64,000 nt of DNA. Source: Archaeoglobaceae archaeon. Lineage in GTDB: Archaea > Halobacteriota > Archaeoglobi > Archaeoglobales > Archaeoglobaceae. The translations under genes were made by a program, and so were the position numbers. The notes under the pieces were generated by a model that was given only the letters and a program-made list of their open reading frames with translations, had not been told where the DNA came from and did not search any database. Numbering within the stretch: the stretch's first letter is position 1; each line of letters begins with the position of its first letter. The DNA lies in NCBI GenBank assembly GCA_025058735.1, contig JANXDX010000013.1:1-64000 (forward strand), written 5' to 3'. Of the stretch, positions 1-9,455 are shown piece after piece.

Positions 1-141
1 ATAAGCAGGATGTACAGGGATGTCAGGATACTTGAAATATACGAGGGGACTAGGGAGATAGAGGTTGAGATAGTTGCAAGATCCTTGCTTGGAAAGATAC
101 CTTCTAGGTTGAGTTACGTGAGAAAGCATCCTTTTGGTTAA
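1..141 (+). CDS. Acyl-CoA dehydrogenase, C-terminal end (partial, runs off window start)
   Basis: Frame 1 reads ISRMYRDVRILEIYEGTREIEVEIVARSLLGKIPSRLSYVRKHPFG* ; 'RMYRDVRILEIYEGTREIE' is the typical acyl-CoA dehydrogenase C-terminal signature. Confidence 0.85.
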   Translation: MSRMYRDVRILEIYEGTREIEVEIVARSLLGKIPSRLSYVRKHPFG

Positions 142-1408
142 GGTGATAAACTTGGAAGAAGTTTACATTGTAGATTTTTTAAGAAGTCCTTTCTCAAGAA
201 GCCGTCCACAGAAGCCTGAAACTGATGTTTTCAACAAAATTGATATGCCTACAGTAGCTGCAATGCTTGTTAAAGAGATCGTTAATAGGACTAACGTAGA
301 TCCGAGAGAAATTGGTGATATAGTAACTGGCTGCACGATGCAAATGAAAGAAAATTGGTTGTTTGGAGGTAGAATAATTCCTATACTTGCAGAGCTTCCA
401 GTTGAAGTTCCAGCTCAAGGAACTGAAAGAGTTTGTATTTCAGGAATGTCTGCAATGCACCAGTGTGCAATGGAGATAATGTTAGGGTACAGTGAAATAA
501 CAATAGCTTGTGGAATAGAGCACATGACACACTTGCCAATGCAACTTGAATTTAATCCTTGCATGGCCGTATCTCCAACGATCATGCAAAGATTTGATTT
601 GATTCAGAAGTACGACTTAATGACTGCAATAGTAATGGGTCTTACTGCCGAAAAACTTTTTGAAAAGTACAAAGATGAGATCGGATGGATTAAGAGAGAT
701 CTAGATGAATGGGGTGTTAGAAGTCATATGAAAGCTACTAAAGCTCTAAAAGACGGTTATTTCCACAACGGAGCTGGATACAACATAAAGTTCAAAGGAA
801 GTGTAAAGGGAGAAATTTTGCCGATTGAAGTTGAGCTTGCAGATGGGACGAGAAGAGTTATAGATTCGGATCAATCAATCCGTCCAGATACATCCCTTGA
901 AGCAGTAGAAAAGCTTCCACCAGCTTTTAAGCCTGGAGGAGTTATCACCGCTGGAAACTCATCTCCACTAAACGCTGGAGCTGCAGCGATAATGTTGATG
1001 AGTAAGAAGAAGATGAGAGAATACGATTTAGAGCCTATGGCTAAAATACTATCTCTTGGATGGGCTGGTGTTGATCCGAGCGTTATGGGAGAGGGTCCAG
1101 TACCTGCAAGTAGAAAAGCTTTGAAACATGCTGGTTTAGAAGTTAAAGATATAGATTACTGGGAAATAAACGAAGCTTTTGCAGTTGTAACCCTTTTTGC
1201 TATCAAAAAACTTGGAATAGAGCCAGAAAAAGTAAATGTAAAAGGTGGAGCAATTGCAATTGGGCATCCGTTGGCCGTCAGCGGTATAAGAATAACTGGA
1301 ACACTTGCTAGAATTTTAAATATAGAAAATGCAAAATATGGCTTGGCAACACTTTGTGGTGGTGGAGGGCAAGGAGGAGCAGTTGTAATAGAAAATCCAA
1401 ATGTTTAA
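134..1408 (+). CDS. Thiolase / acetyl-CoA C-acyltransferase
   Basis: RVCISGMSAMHQ active-site region, 'NEAFAVVTL', 'GGAIAIGHPLAVSG', 'LCGGGGQGGAVV' motifs; overlaps acyl-CoA dehydrogenase by 8 nt. Confidence 0.9.
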   Translation: MVKVINLEEVYIVDFLRSPFSRSRPQKPETDVFNKIDMPTVAAMLVKEIVNRTNVDPREIGDIVTGCTMQMKENWLFGGRIIPILAELPVEVPAQGTERVCISGMSAMHQCAMEIMLGYSEITIACGIEHMTHLPMQLEFNPCMAVSPTIMQRFDLIQKYDLMTAIVMGLTAEKLFEKYKDEIGWIKRDLDEWGVRSHMKATKALKDGYFHNGAGYNIKFKGSVKGEILPIEVELADGTRRVIDSDQSIRPDTSLEAVEKLPPAFKPGGVITAGNSSPLNAGAAAIMLMSKKKMREYDLEPMAKILSLGWAGVDPSVMGEGPVPASRKALKHAGLEVKDIDYWEINEAFAVVTLFAIKKLGIEPEKVNVKGGAIAIGHPLAVSGIRITGTLARILNIENAKYGLATLCGGGGQGGAVVIENPNV

Positions 1409-1803
1409 TCTATTTTTTCAACAAGTTCTTTCACTTTTTCTTCGATCTCTTTAAAAACTTTTTCGTAAACTTCTTTACTTTTACCTTTAGGATCTTCTAT
1501 GTACCAACTTTTCACAGGTTTCTTAGTTGGTAAAATTATGCAGTTACTTTCTTCGCAAACAGTAACTATTAGATCGTACTTTTCCAGGTCCAGTTCCCAT
1601 ATACTTTGAGGTTTTTCCTTAACCTTTAAACCTTTTTCATTCAACAATTTCCTAACGATCGGATCGATTTCTTCAGCTTTCTTAATTCCTGCACTTTCAG
1701 CTATCCAATTCTTCGCCAAAGAATTGAAAATAGTTTCAGCAATTACACTTCTAGCTGTGTTGTAAATGCAGACGAACAAAACTTTCATTTTATCCATATC
1801 CAT
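1405..1803 (-). CDS. Low-molecular-weight phosphatase / arsenate reductase (ArsC, thioredoxin-type) family
   Basis: N-terminal [21 protein letters not shown] (CX2NX2RS P-loop), ESAGI, DLIVTVCEE; last gene of pst operon. Confidence 0.8.
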   Translation of the reverse strand: MDMDKMKVLFVCIYNTARSVIAETIFNSLAKNWIAESAGIKKAEEIDPIVRKLLNEKGLKVKEKPQSIWELDLEKYDLIVTVCEESNCIILPTKKPVKSWYIEDPKGKSKEVYEKVFKEIEEKVKELVEKID

Positions 1804-2378
1804 TTCCCCTTGTATACGTAATACAGTCTGGTAGCTACCTTTAACAGTAGATCACCTATTCTCTCTATATGCCTCGTAGCTAAAACTTCCTCGACACACT
1901 TGAAATCTTTCTCTATCTCTTCCATAAGTTCGATGTAAATTTGATCAACAATGTTGTCTAGAGCTATCATCTTTTCTTTGTCAACATTTTCAGAATCATA
2001 GTTTTCTCTTAAAGTTCTGAACATCTCCACCAACGGTTCTTCAGCTTCGAAGATCTTGTCTCGAAACTCACATTCGTAAAGAGCTACTTCTTGGGCAAGG
2101 TCTATGATCCTCTCATATATGGATGAGATCCTCATAATGCCTAGCGCAAACCTAAGATCCTTTGCAAAAGGTTGATAGCGGAGAATGAATATCGAACAGT
2201 AGTCGTGGATCTTTGCATCAAGTTCATCGCTATCCTGTTCAAGTCTAGCTATCTCTCTTACTACACTTTTATCGCCTTTCATCGAAATGAAGCAAAGTTT
2301 GACAGCTCTTTCAGCTTTATCGTGCAATTTTAAAACTTCAGACTTTATCCTTCTTATTTCATCATCTATGTACTTCAT
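1785..2378 (-). CDS. phoU: PhoU domain phosphate-transport regulator
   Basis: PhoU-like helical pattern, '[16 protein letters not shown]', position after pstB. Confidence 0.85.
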   Translation of the reverse strand: MKYIDDEIRRIKSEVLKLHDKAERAVKLCFISMKGDKSVVREIARLEQDSDELDAKIHDYCSIFILRYQPFAKDLRFALGIMRISSIYERIIDLAQEVALYECEFRDKIFEAEEPLVEMFRTLRENYDSENVDKEKMIALDNIVDQIYIELMEEIEKDFKCVEEVLATRHIERIGDLLLKVATRLYYVYKGKWIWIK

Positions 2379-3127
2379 CCTATCCTCCCTGTCAGGTATT
2401 TTTCTGTCAACTCATGTTTTGGATTTTCAAAAACGTCTTCAACTCTTCCAATTTCAACAATTTTTCCTAGATAAAGAAAAGCTACGTAGTCTGCTATTCT
2501 CGAAGCTTGAGAAGGAGAGTGAGTAACTATCACCATAGTGTACTCTTTTTTTAACTCATGGATCAACTCCTCTATCTTACTTGCAGAAATCGGATCTAAA
2601 TTTGCAGTAGGCTCATCCATCAACAAAACTTCTGGTTTCAAAGCCAAAGCTCTTGCTATACAAAGTCTTTGCATCTGTCCACCACTTAGATTTGAAGCTC
2701 TCTCTCTCAACCTGTCTTTGACTTCATCCCACAGAACAGCTTTTTTCAAGGCCCATTCAACTATTTTATCTAATTCTTTTTTATTTTTCACCATCTTGTT
2801 AAATTTAGGTCCAACCGCTACGTTTTCGTATACACTCAAATGTGGAAATGGATTTGGAATTTGAAAAACCATTCCTACTCTTCTTCTCAATTCTGAAGTC
2901 TCAATTTCAAATATATTTTTTCCAAAAAGTTTAATAATTCCAGAAACTCTTGCGTTCTCATTTATTTCTATAAGTCTATTGAATGTTCTAAGCAACGTAG
3001 ATTTTCCACAACCAGAAGGACCCATTATAGCAAAGCAAGTTTTTGCAGGTATATCTAGATCTATACCACTGATTATCTCGAAATCGTCGTACGAAACTCT
3101 TAGATTCCTAACTTCAAATGCGTTCAA
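2375..3127 (-). CDS. pstB: Phosphate ABC transporter ATP-binding protein
   Basis: GPSGCGKST Walker [10 protein letters not shown] signature, [12 protein letters not shown] Walker B. Confidence 0.95.
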   Translation of the reverse strand: MNAFEVRNLRVSYDDFEIISGIDLDIPAKTCFAIMGPSGCGKSTLLRTFNRLIEINENARVSGIIKLFGKNIFEIETSELRRRVGMVFQIPNPFPHLSVYENVAVGPKFNKMVKNKKELDKIVEWALKKAVLWDEVKDRLRERASNLSGGQMQRLCIARALALKPEVLLMDEPTANLDPISASKIEELIHELKKEYTMVIVTHSPSQASRIADYVAFLYLGKIVEIGRVEDVFENPKHELTEKYLTGRIG

Positions 3128-3960
3128 AGTTTCACCTCTCTAACACTCAGCCTCACTGGTATAAATATTGCTAGGAAGACGATTAAAAGGATCAGTGCCG
3201 ATCCCCAGGCTATTTCATGGTAGTTGCTGTAAGGTTGTTGAACAAGATCGTATATCAGTAGAGGTATCGCACCCACAGGCTTATCTAATCCTATAAAAAA
3301 TGTTCTATAAGCTCCTCCAGCTGTAAAAAGAATTGGAGCTGTCTCTCCTGCAGCTTTTGCAATTCCAATTAGAAATCCAGTTACAATACCTTTTCTAGCT
3401 ATACTGAACATTACTCTAAAAACTACTTGTTTTCTTTTTAATCCAAGAGCATAAGCAGCCTCTCTGTATCTTTCTGGTACACTTTTTAGAGCTTGTTCAG
3501 TATAAACTGCAACGTATGGCATCATAACAATTACTAAAGCTATAGCACCTGCAATTGCAGAAAATCTACCCATCGGTAAAACAACTATACTCATGACGAA
3601 GAGACTCACCAAGATTGTTGGGAACTCTATCATGACAAGCAAAAGTGTTCTCGTAGCTCTGCTAAAGAAGCTGTTTGGATATTCTGCAGCATAGATTCCA
3701 GCAAGTGTAGCAATTGGAATTCCAATAAGAGAAGAAAGAAATGTTAAAATGAAAGTTCCAAGTATTGCAGGTCCAATTCCAGCTAGTTCTTCACCTGGAG
3801 GTGGTAAAGTTTCAGTTAAAAAACTAAGACCTGCTTTTAAAATTACTGGAAATCCATTTATGAAGACGCTGAAAATTATGTGGAAGAGAGGTAGAGTTAC
3901 TAGAAACGTAGCTAAAACTATGTAAATTAAAAATAGTGAATTTTTTAGTTTTCTAAGCAT
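3124..3960 (-). CDS. pstA: Phosphate ABC transporter permease PstA
   Basis: ABC permease EAA loop '[21 protein letters not shown]', operon context. Confidence 0.9.
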   Translation of the reverse strand: MLRKLKNSLFLIYIVLATFLVTLPLFHIIFSVFINGFPVILKAGLSFLTETLPPPGEELAGIGPAILGTFILTFLSSLIGIPIATLAGIYAAEYPNSFFSRATRTLLLVMIEFPTILVSLFVMSIVVLPMGRFSAIAGAIALVIVMMPYVAVYTEQALKSVPERYREAAYALGLKRKQVVFRVMFSIARKGIVTGFLIGIAKAAGETAPILFTAGGAYRTFFIGLDKPVGAIPLLIYDLVQQPYSNYHEIAWGSALILLIVFLAIFIPVRLSVREVKL

Positions 3961-4852
3961 ACCTCCACCTTTTCAAGTATTGTAATCCTAAAAGGTTCAC
4001 GGACAAACCTATTAGAAACAGCGATAGCCCGGCTGCAAAAAGAGTCGATGGCATAAGATCGTATATGAAAGCGTTTCCGAACTGATTCGCTATCAAGGAA
4101 GATATTGTGTAACCTGGAGCAAAGAGACTTGGATGAACGTTGAAAGTGTTGCCAACTACCAAGCTAACAGCAACAGTCTCTCCTATAGCTCTTCCAAAAG
4201 CTAAAAGTGTTCCAGCAACTATTGCAGGTTTTATGTACTTCAAAAGAATCTTTGTGGTCTCGTACTTCGTAAGGCCAAGTGCAAAAGCCCCTTCCTTGTA
4301 TATTCTAGGAACCATCCTGTAACTCTCTCTCACTATAGCTGTTGCAAACGGTGTAACCATTATTGCAAGCAAAACTCCTGCAGTGAAATAACAATATCCA
4401 GTTGGAGGATAAGAAAAGAGAGGTATATAAGAAAAAGTTTTGTAAAGAGGTATCATTATATAATCTCTCAGAAAAGGTGCTAAAACAAACAACCCCCAGA
4501 TTCCGTAAAGTATCGTTGGAAGGCCTGCCATTACGTCAGTTATAACTATCAAAGGCTCTTTTATTTTTTTTGGAGCAAAATCTACTACGAAGATCGCAAA
4601 ACCTATGGAGAGAGGGATTGATATCAAAAGAGCTATAACAGATGTGTAAACACTCCCATATATTGCTGCAAGTAAACCGTAGCGTTCTTCATGTTCATAC
4701 TCATAAGCTTTCCAGACGTTTGTCGTGTAGAGTTCTATCCCAAATTTTTGAATTGAAGGTAGAGAGTTTAAAAAAAATACTATCAACATTAGTGCAAAAA
4801 TTCCAAAAATAAGAGAAATGTTAGGAAATAAAGATATTTTGAACTTATCCAT
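3953..4852 (-). CDS. pstC: Phosphate ABC transporter permease PstC
   Basis: 'AIGETVAVSLVVGN' and EAA loop 'YKEGAFALGLTKYETTKIL', operon context. Confidence 0.9.
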   Translation of the reverse strand: MDKFKISLFPNISLIFGIFALMLIVFFLNSLPSIQKFGIELYTTNVWKAYEYEHEERYGLLAAIYGSVYTSVIALLISIPLSIGFAIFVVDFAPKKIKEPLIVITDVMAGLPTILYGIWGLFVLAPFLRDYIMIPLYKTFSYIPLFSYPPTGYCYFTAGVLLAIMVTPFATAIVRESYRMVPRIYKEGAFALGLTKYETTKILLKYIKPAIVAGTLLAFGRAIGETVAVSLVVGNTFNVHPSLFAPGYTISSLIANQFGNAFIYDLMPSTLFAAGLSLFLIGLSVNLLGLQYLKRWRYA

Positions 4853-4853
4853 G

Positions 4854-4891
4854 TTTTACTTTCTCAAGTGCCTTTTACTTTCTCAAGTGCC
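4854..4891. repeat. Perfect 19-bp tandem duplication (TTTTACTTTCTCAAGTGCC x2) at pstS/pstC junction
   Basis: Copies at 4854-4872 and 4873-4891 are identical and adjacent. Confidence 0.97.
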
Positions 4892-5928
4892 CTTAAACCA
4901 ACTTTTGCAACCTCCTCTGGAACTGCAACGTAACCTTCGATCACGTGTTTTTGCCCATCAGTCAAAACCCATTTGAAGAAGCTCTTTATAGCTTCACTCT
5001 TATCCTTTGGATAACTCTGCCATATCACAACGTGACTGAAAGATACTATTGGGTACGATTTCTCTCCTGGAGCATTTATAAAAGCAAAAAGATCTTCTTT
5101 GTAACCTTCAGTAGCCTCTGGAACAAAGACGGACGTAGCTTTAATTGCAGAGCTTATGGTTTCAGCGTTTGCATTTACAAACTTTCCATCTTTGTTTTTC
5201 AATGCTATCGTTTTAAAGTTCTCTTTCAATGCAAAAGCCAGCTCTACGTAACCTATACTGTACGGAGTATTTTTGACTGCAGCAGCTACGCCTGGATTTC
5301 CTTTACCTCCTATACCTCTTCCAACCTTAGCCACTGGCCAATCAACCAACTTACCTATACCTACATCTTTCTTGAATTCTTCGCTTGAAAGGCTTAGATA
5401 AGCTGTAAATACTTCAGTTGTTCCGCTAGAATCGCTTCTGTAAACAACTATTATTCTCTCGTGCGGAAGTTTTTTATTTGGATTTAGTGCTTTTATTTTT
5501 TCATCGTCCCAGTATTCTATCTTTCCCATGAAAATTTCTGCAAGAGTTTTTCCATCTAACTTTAGGCCATCAACTTCTGGAACGTTGTGTATTACTACTA
5601 CTGCTCCAATTATTATTGGAAATTGCAATATTTGACCCTTCTTTTCAAGTTCTCTCCACATCTTTTCACTCACAGGTGGATCTGTGCATGCGAAATCAAC
5701 TAAACCTTCTTTGAAATCGTTCAACCCAGCTCCACTACCCTTACCTGCATACTCGATCTTGATATTTCGATTTATCTTTCCATATTCACTTATCCACTTC
5801 TCTATCTGTGGCTGTGGAAAAGTAGCTCCACTTCCATATATTATTATCTCTTTTTGTTGCTGTTGCGGTTGTTGCAAGCAGTTGCTTAGAACTAATATTA
5901 AGACTAGAGCTATCACTACCTTTTTCAT
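4864..5928 (-). CDS. pstS: Phosphate ABC transporter substrate-binding lipoprotein
   Basis: MKKVVIALVLILVLSNCLQQ lipoprotein signal, GSGATFPQPQIEKWISEY, YRSDSSGTTEVFTAYLS; start placed at the internal ATG (5928), not the ORF-track start. Confidence 0.93.
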   Translation of the reverse strand: MKKVVIALVLILVLSNCLQQPQQQQKEIIIYGSGATFPQPQIEKWISEYGKINRNIKIEYAGKGSGAGLNDFKEGLVDFACTDPPVSEKMWRELEKKGQILQFPIIIGAVVVIHNVPEVDGLKLDGKTLAEIFMGKIEYWDDEKIKALNPNKKLPHERIIVVYRSDSSGTTEVFTAYLSLSSEEFKKDVGIGKLVDWPVAKVGRGIGGKGNPGVAAAVKNTPYSIGYVELAFALKENFKTIALKNKDGKFVNANAETISSAIKATSVFVPEATEGYKEDLFAFINAPGEKSYPIVSFSHVVIWQSYPKDKSEAIKSFFKWVLTDGQKHVIEGYVAVPEEVAKVGLRALEKVKGT

Positions 5929-5966
5929 GTTTAGATCTATGAATGAGTGTATATATATTTTTTCCT

Positions 5967-5993
5967 TGTATAATATAAACACATGTATAATAT
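5967..5993. promoter_or_regulatory. Two direct repeats TGTATAATAT (5967-5976, 5984-5993) between divergent pstS and AbrB-PhoU genes
   Basis: Identical 10-mers, 17-bp phase; flanked by AT-rich TATA-like elements on both sides. Confidence 0.5.
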
Positions 5994-6040
5994 CTAGAAG
6001 GTATATAGTATAAAAATTTATATGTAAGATAACTGCACCT

Positions 6041-6949
6041 ATGGAACCTAGGAAGATCTTTAAGAGTGGTAAGGGTAGCTACATACTTACTTTACCAAAG
6101 AAATGGGTAGAAGAGAACAATCTAAAAGACGGGGATTACGTCTACGTCTTACAATCAAAGGATTCTCTCAAGATCTTCGCAAAAGGTATGAGCAAAAAAG
6201 CTTTAGTAGATCTTAAGAACTTAGAATTTAACGAGATAATAAGAAGAATAATAAGTTACTACTTAGCAGGTTTCGATGTTCTTAGAATTAAAATTTACAG
6301 CGATGAACAGCGAACAGCTTTAGTCTTAGCAACTGAAATGCTCATAGGTATGGAGATAATAGAAGATGTCGGTAGCGAAATTGAGCTCGTAATATACATA
6401 GAACCCTCGAAAGTCAGTTTTGAAGATGTTCTAGAAAAGTACTATAGAGTCTGCATAAGCATGTTTGAAGATTTTTTATCAGTACTAAAGGATCTTAAAA
6501 AATCTCTTGTAAGTTCTATATCTTTTAGAGAATACGAAATAGATAGGCTTTGTTTCCTTTTACTAAGGTTGGCTGGAACTAGAGTTCACCACAGAACTTT
6601 CATAAGAATAATTGAAAGAATAGCTGACCACATAAACTCAATGGCCGAAGCTCTGCTAAAACTTGAAAAGATGCACGAAGAACTTTTAATATCTTTTAAG
6701 GTTTTGAACATTCTTAAATTCTCTCTATTGTCTTTCCTAAAATCTGAAATAAAGATCGCTGAAGATGTTTTAAGAGATGCGGAAAACGTTAAGAGAGAAA
6801 TTCAAAACGTTCAAAGTTTGATCACGAAATACGATAAAGAAGAAATACTTTTGCTGAAAACGATCTTCGATGGTTTATCAAGGGTCCTAGCTTATTCCTG
6901 CGACGTTGCCGAAACAACAATAAACTACGTAGTTGCAGAATTGATGTGA
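6041..6949 (+). CDS. AbrB/SpoVT-domain plus PhoU-domain phosphate uptake regulator
   Basis: N-term MEPRKIFKSGKGSYILTLPKKWVEENNLKDGDYVYVL (AbrB fold), PhoU-like C-terminal helices. Confidence 0.85.
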   Translation: MEPRKIFKSGKGSYILTLPKKWVEENNLKDGDYVYVLQSKDSLKIFAKGMSKKALVDLKNLEFNEIIRRIISYYLAGFDVLRIKIYSDEQRTALVLATEMLIGMEIIEDVGSEIELVIYIEPSKVSFEDVLEKYYRVCISMFEDFLSVLKDLKKSLVSSISFREYEIDRLCFLLLRLAGTRVHHRTFIRIIERIADHINSMAEALLKLEKMHEELLISFKVLNILKFSLLSFLKSEIKIAEDVLRDAENVKREIQNVQSLITKYDKEEILLLKTIFDGLSRVLAYSCDVAETTINYVVAELM

Positions 6950-6953
6950 TAGT

Positions 6954-8387
6954 ATGCTGTGGGTTGAAAAGTATCGTCCAAAAACTTTGAAAGATGTAGT
7001 AACTAAGAAAGAGATACTTGAAAAAGCCCTTCTATGGGCAAACAAGTGGAAAAGCGGCGAGAGACAAAAACCATTACTATTAGCAGGCCCTCCAGGAGTT
7101 GGAAAGACTAGTCTAGCTTTGGCTTTAGCGAATACGATGGGTTGGGAAGTTGTTGAACTCAATGCAAGTGACCAGAGAAGTTTTGAAGTTGTTCAAAAGA
7201 TCGTCGGTACCGGAGTTTTAAACGAAACCATTAGTGATGAAGGTGAGTTCTTTTCATCCTCAAAAGGTAGATTGAAACTGATAGTTTTGGACGAAGTTGA
7301 CAACATAGATAAAAAAGCAGACTTCGGTGGAGAGGCTGCATTGATAAGGATAATAAAACAAAACCCAAGACAACCAATTATTCTGATCGCAAACGATCCC
7401 TACATCCTTTCTTTAGAGCTAAGAAATTTGACAGAAATTGTAACATTTTCACGTATAGCAAGTAGTGGAATAGTTAAAGTTCTTGAAAAAATTTGTTTGC
7501 AGGAGGGAATTAAGACAAACAAGAAAGTTTTAGAAAAGATAGCTGAAAACGCTGGAGGAGATTTGAGAGCAGCTATAAACGATTTACAGGCTATAGCTGA
7601 AGGCAAGAAAGAAATCACTGAAGATGATCTAGTAGTTGGAAAAAGAGTACAAGAAACGGACGTTTTTAAAGTCATGCAAAAAATTTTCAAAACTAGTTAT
7701 TCCGGAGTTTACAACGAAGCGATGCTTCTAGATGAGTCTCCTGAAGATCTTTTACATTGGATAAGCGAGAACGTTGCTTTAGAATATTCTGGAAAAAGCC
7801 TATTCAACGCACATCTATCTTTATCAAGAGCTGACATTTTCCTTGGTAGAGTTAAAAGGAGGCAGTACTATAGACTTTTGAGATATGCAACATTTTTGAT
7901 GACCGTAGGTGTTCAACAAGCAAAATTTGAAGTAAAAAAAGAATTCACAAAATATCAAAGACCAAAAGTATGGCAAATGCTTTTCCAAAGCAAAGAAAGT
8001 AGAGAAAAACTAGACAGAATATTGTCAAAGATATCTAAGTATTCACATATATCAAAGAGTAAAGCGAAGTTTGAAATCTATCCTTACCTAAAAATACTTC
8101 TGAATAGTTTGGATTTAGAAAAAGCTGCAACAGTTGCAGTTTTTTACGATCTAAGTGAAGAGGACCTAAATTTTATTGTTGGAGAAGAGAAAGCTAGTAA
8201 AATAATTTCTAAAGTAAAAGAGCTTGGATTACATAGAATTGATGAAACTTTCCTTTCCGCGTACGAAAAGAGAAAAGAGCCTAAAATTGAGAGAAAAGAG
8301 AAAGTTGAAAAAAGAAGTGAAGTTGATAGAGATAAAAGAAAAAAGACAAAAGATTTAACGTTGGATGGGTTCTTTAGAGATAAATGA
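6954..8387 (+). CDS. rfcL: Replication factor C large subunit
   Basis: MLWVEKYRPKTLKDVV, GPPGVGKTSLALALA, IVLDEVDNID, ELNASDQRS. Confidence 0.95.
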   Translation: MLWVEKYRPKTLKDVVTKKEILEKALLWANKWKSGERQKPLLLAGPPGVGKTSLALALANTMGWEVVELNASDQRSFEVVQKIVGTGVLNETISDEGEFFSSSKGRLKLIVLDEVDNIDKKADFGGEAALIRIIKQNPRQPIILIANDPYILSLELRNLTEIVTFSRIASSGIVKVLEKICLQEGIKTNKKVLEKIAENAGGDLRAAINDLQAIAEGKKEITEDDLVVGKRVQETDVFKVMQKIFKTSYSGVYNEAMLLDESPEDLLHWISENVALEYSGKSLFNAHLSLSRADIFLGRVKRRQYYRLLRYATFLMTVGVQQAKFEVKKEFTKYQRPKVWQMLFQSKESREKLDRILSKISKYSHISKSKAKFEIYPYLKILLNSLDLEKAATVAVFYDLSEEDLNFIVGEEKASKIISKVKELGLHRIDETFLSAYEKRKEPKIERKEKVEKRSEVDRDKRKKTKDLTLDGFFRDK

Positions 8388-8590
8388 TCGCTGAAGAGAT
8401 AATAGAAAGAATAGCAAGTAAAACTGGAAAAAGTATTCAAGAAGTAGTTTCCGAAATAAACAAAAAGCAAGAAAAACTTGGAAATATTTTAAGCTTTGAA
8501 GTTGTAGCTTTAATATATGCAAAGGAGTGCGGTGTAAAGATCTCTGATCTGATGGAAAAAGTTGAAAAAAAGCTTTATGAAGTTTTGTAG
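8384..8590 (+). CDS. Small protein resembling the N-terminal helical domain of archaeal RPA proteins
   Basis: 68 aa; 'IIERIASKTGKSIQEVVSEINKKQEKLGNILSFEVVALIYAKECGVKI' resembles archaeal RPA N-terminal segments; 4-nt overlap with rfcL. Confidence 0.6.
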   Translation: MIAEEIIERIASKTGKSIQEVVSEINKKQEKLGNILSFEVVALIYAKECGVKISDLMEKVEKKLYEVL

Positions 8591-9143
8591 GGATTTTTTA
8601 AAAATAGGAAAAAAATGTGTATTAGCTGATATTCACTTTGGGCTTTTAAAGCTAGTTGACAGAGAGTTGGTGGAAAAAATTTCCAGATTAGCGAGTGAGT
8701 ACGAGGAAGTGATCGTTGCCGGGGATCTAAAACATCTAGGTAAAAAATTCAACTTTAAACTTAGCAGTAATGTCTTACTTGTTAAGGGTAATCATGATGC
8801 TAAAATAAATGCTGAAAAGATCGTTTTTGTTAAGAAGTTTGCAATATTTCACGGACATTTTATACCAAGAGAAGCTCTAGATTATAAAAAATGGATAACC
8901 GGACATATCCATCCTGCAATTTATTTAAATGAAACAAAAGAAAAAGTTTTTCTCTTAGGTAAAAATAAGGAAAGGGAAATTCTAGTTTTACCTGCTTTTA
9001 ACGAACTCTGCTCATCAACTGCTGTAAACATTAGAAAACCAGATAGTAAAATTTTTAAGAATTTTTCTGAATGGTTTGTAATATCAGACAATTTGTTCTT
9101 AGATCTTGAATCTCTGACTACTTCTTCTAGTTTTTCTTTCTGA
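8562..9143 (+). CDS. Metallophosphoesterase (COG1407-like)
   Basis: LADIHFG, VIVAGDLKHLG, VKGNHD, GHIHPA motifs. Confidence 0.85.
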   Translation: MKKSFMKFCRDFLKIGKKCVLADIHFGLLKLVDRELVEKISRLASEYEEVIVAGDLKHLGKKFNFKLSSNVLLVKGNHDAKINAEKIVFVKKFAIFHGHFIPREALDYKKWITGHIHPAIYLNETKEKVFLLGKNKEREILVLPAFNELCSSTAVNIRKPDSKIFKNFSEWFVISDNLFLDLESLTTSSSFSF

Positions 9144-9455
9144 TCAAGTTTTTTGCTGAAAAGTCTTTCATACATAGCGAAGGTTGAAAACTCAAGTCGT
9201 CGATCAAAAACCTTGCTTGTTCGGAGTAAATTTAAAATTAATAGTGTATTGACGTTCGTCCTTCCCAAAACACCTTTCTGCATACAGTATTTGTCCAACG
9301 ATGAAACGGTGAGTAAATAAGTGTAAGCTTGCAAAATCTACAACAAAACTTTAAGCACAGATCGCAAACTCTCTTTTGAGTTTTTTAAATTTTATTCAAA
9401 ACTGTAACTTTCTGTTTTTAGATTAAAATTTTTAAATCTATAAAATACTTTTTAC

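Noticed and set aside
4945-5388. 147-aa plus-strand ORF opposite pstS
   Set aside because: Antisense to pstS, aromatic- and Tyr-rich shadow translation, no recognisable motif.
8921-9334. 137-aa minus-strand ORF overlapping the metallophosphoesterase 3' end
   Set aside because: About half is antisense to a supported gene and I recognise no family; the non-overlapping part might be a remnant, but there is not enough support to call it.
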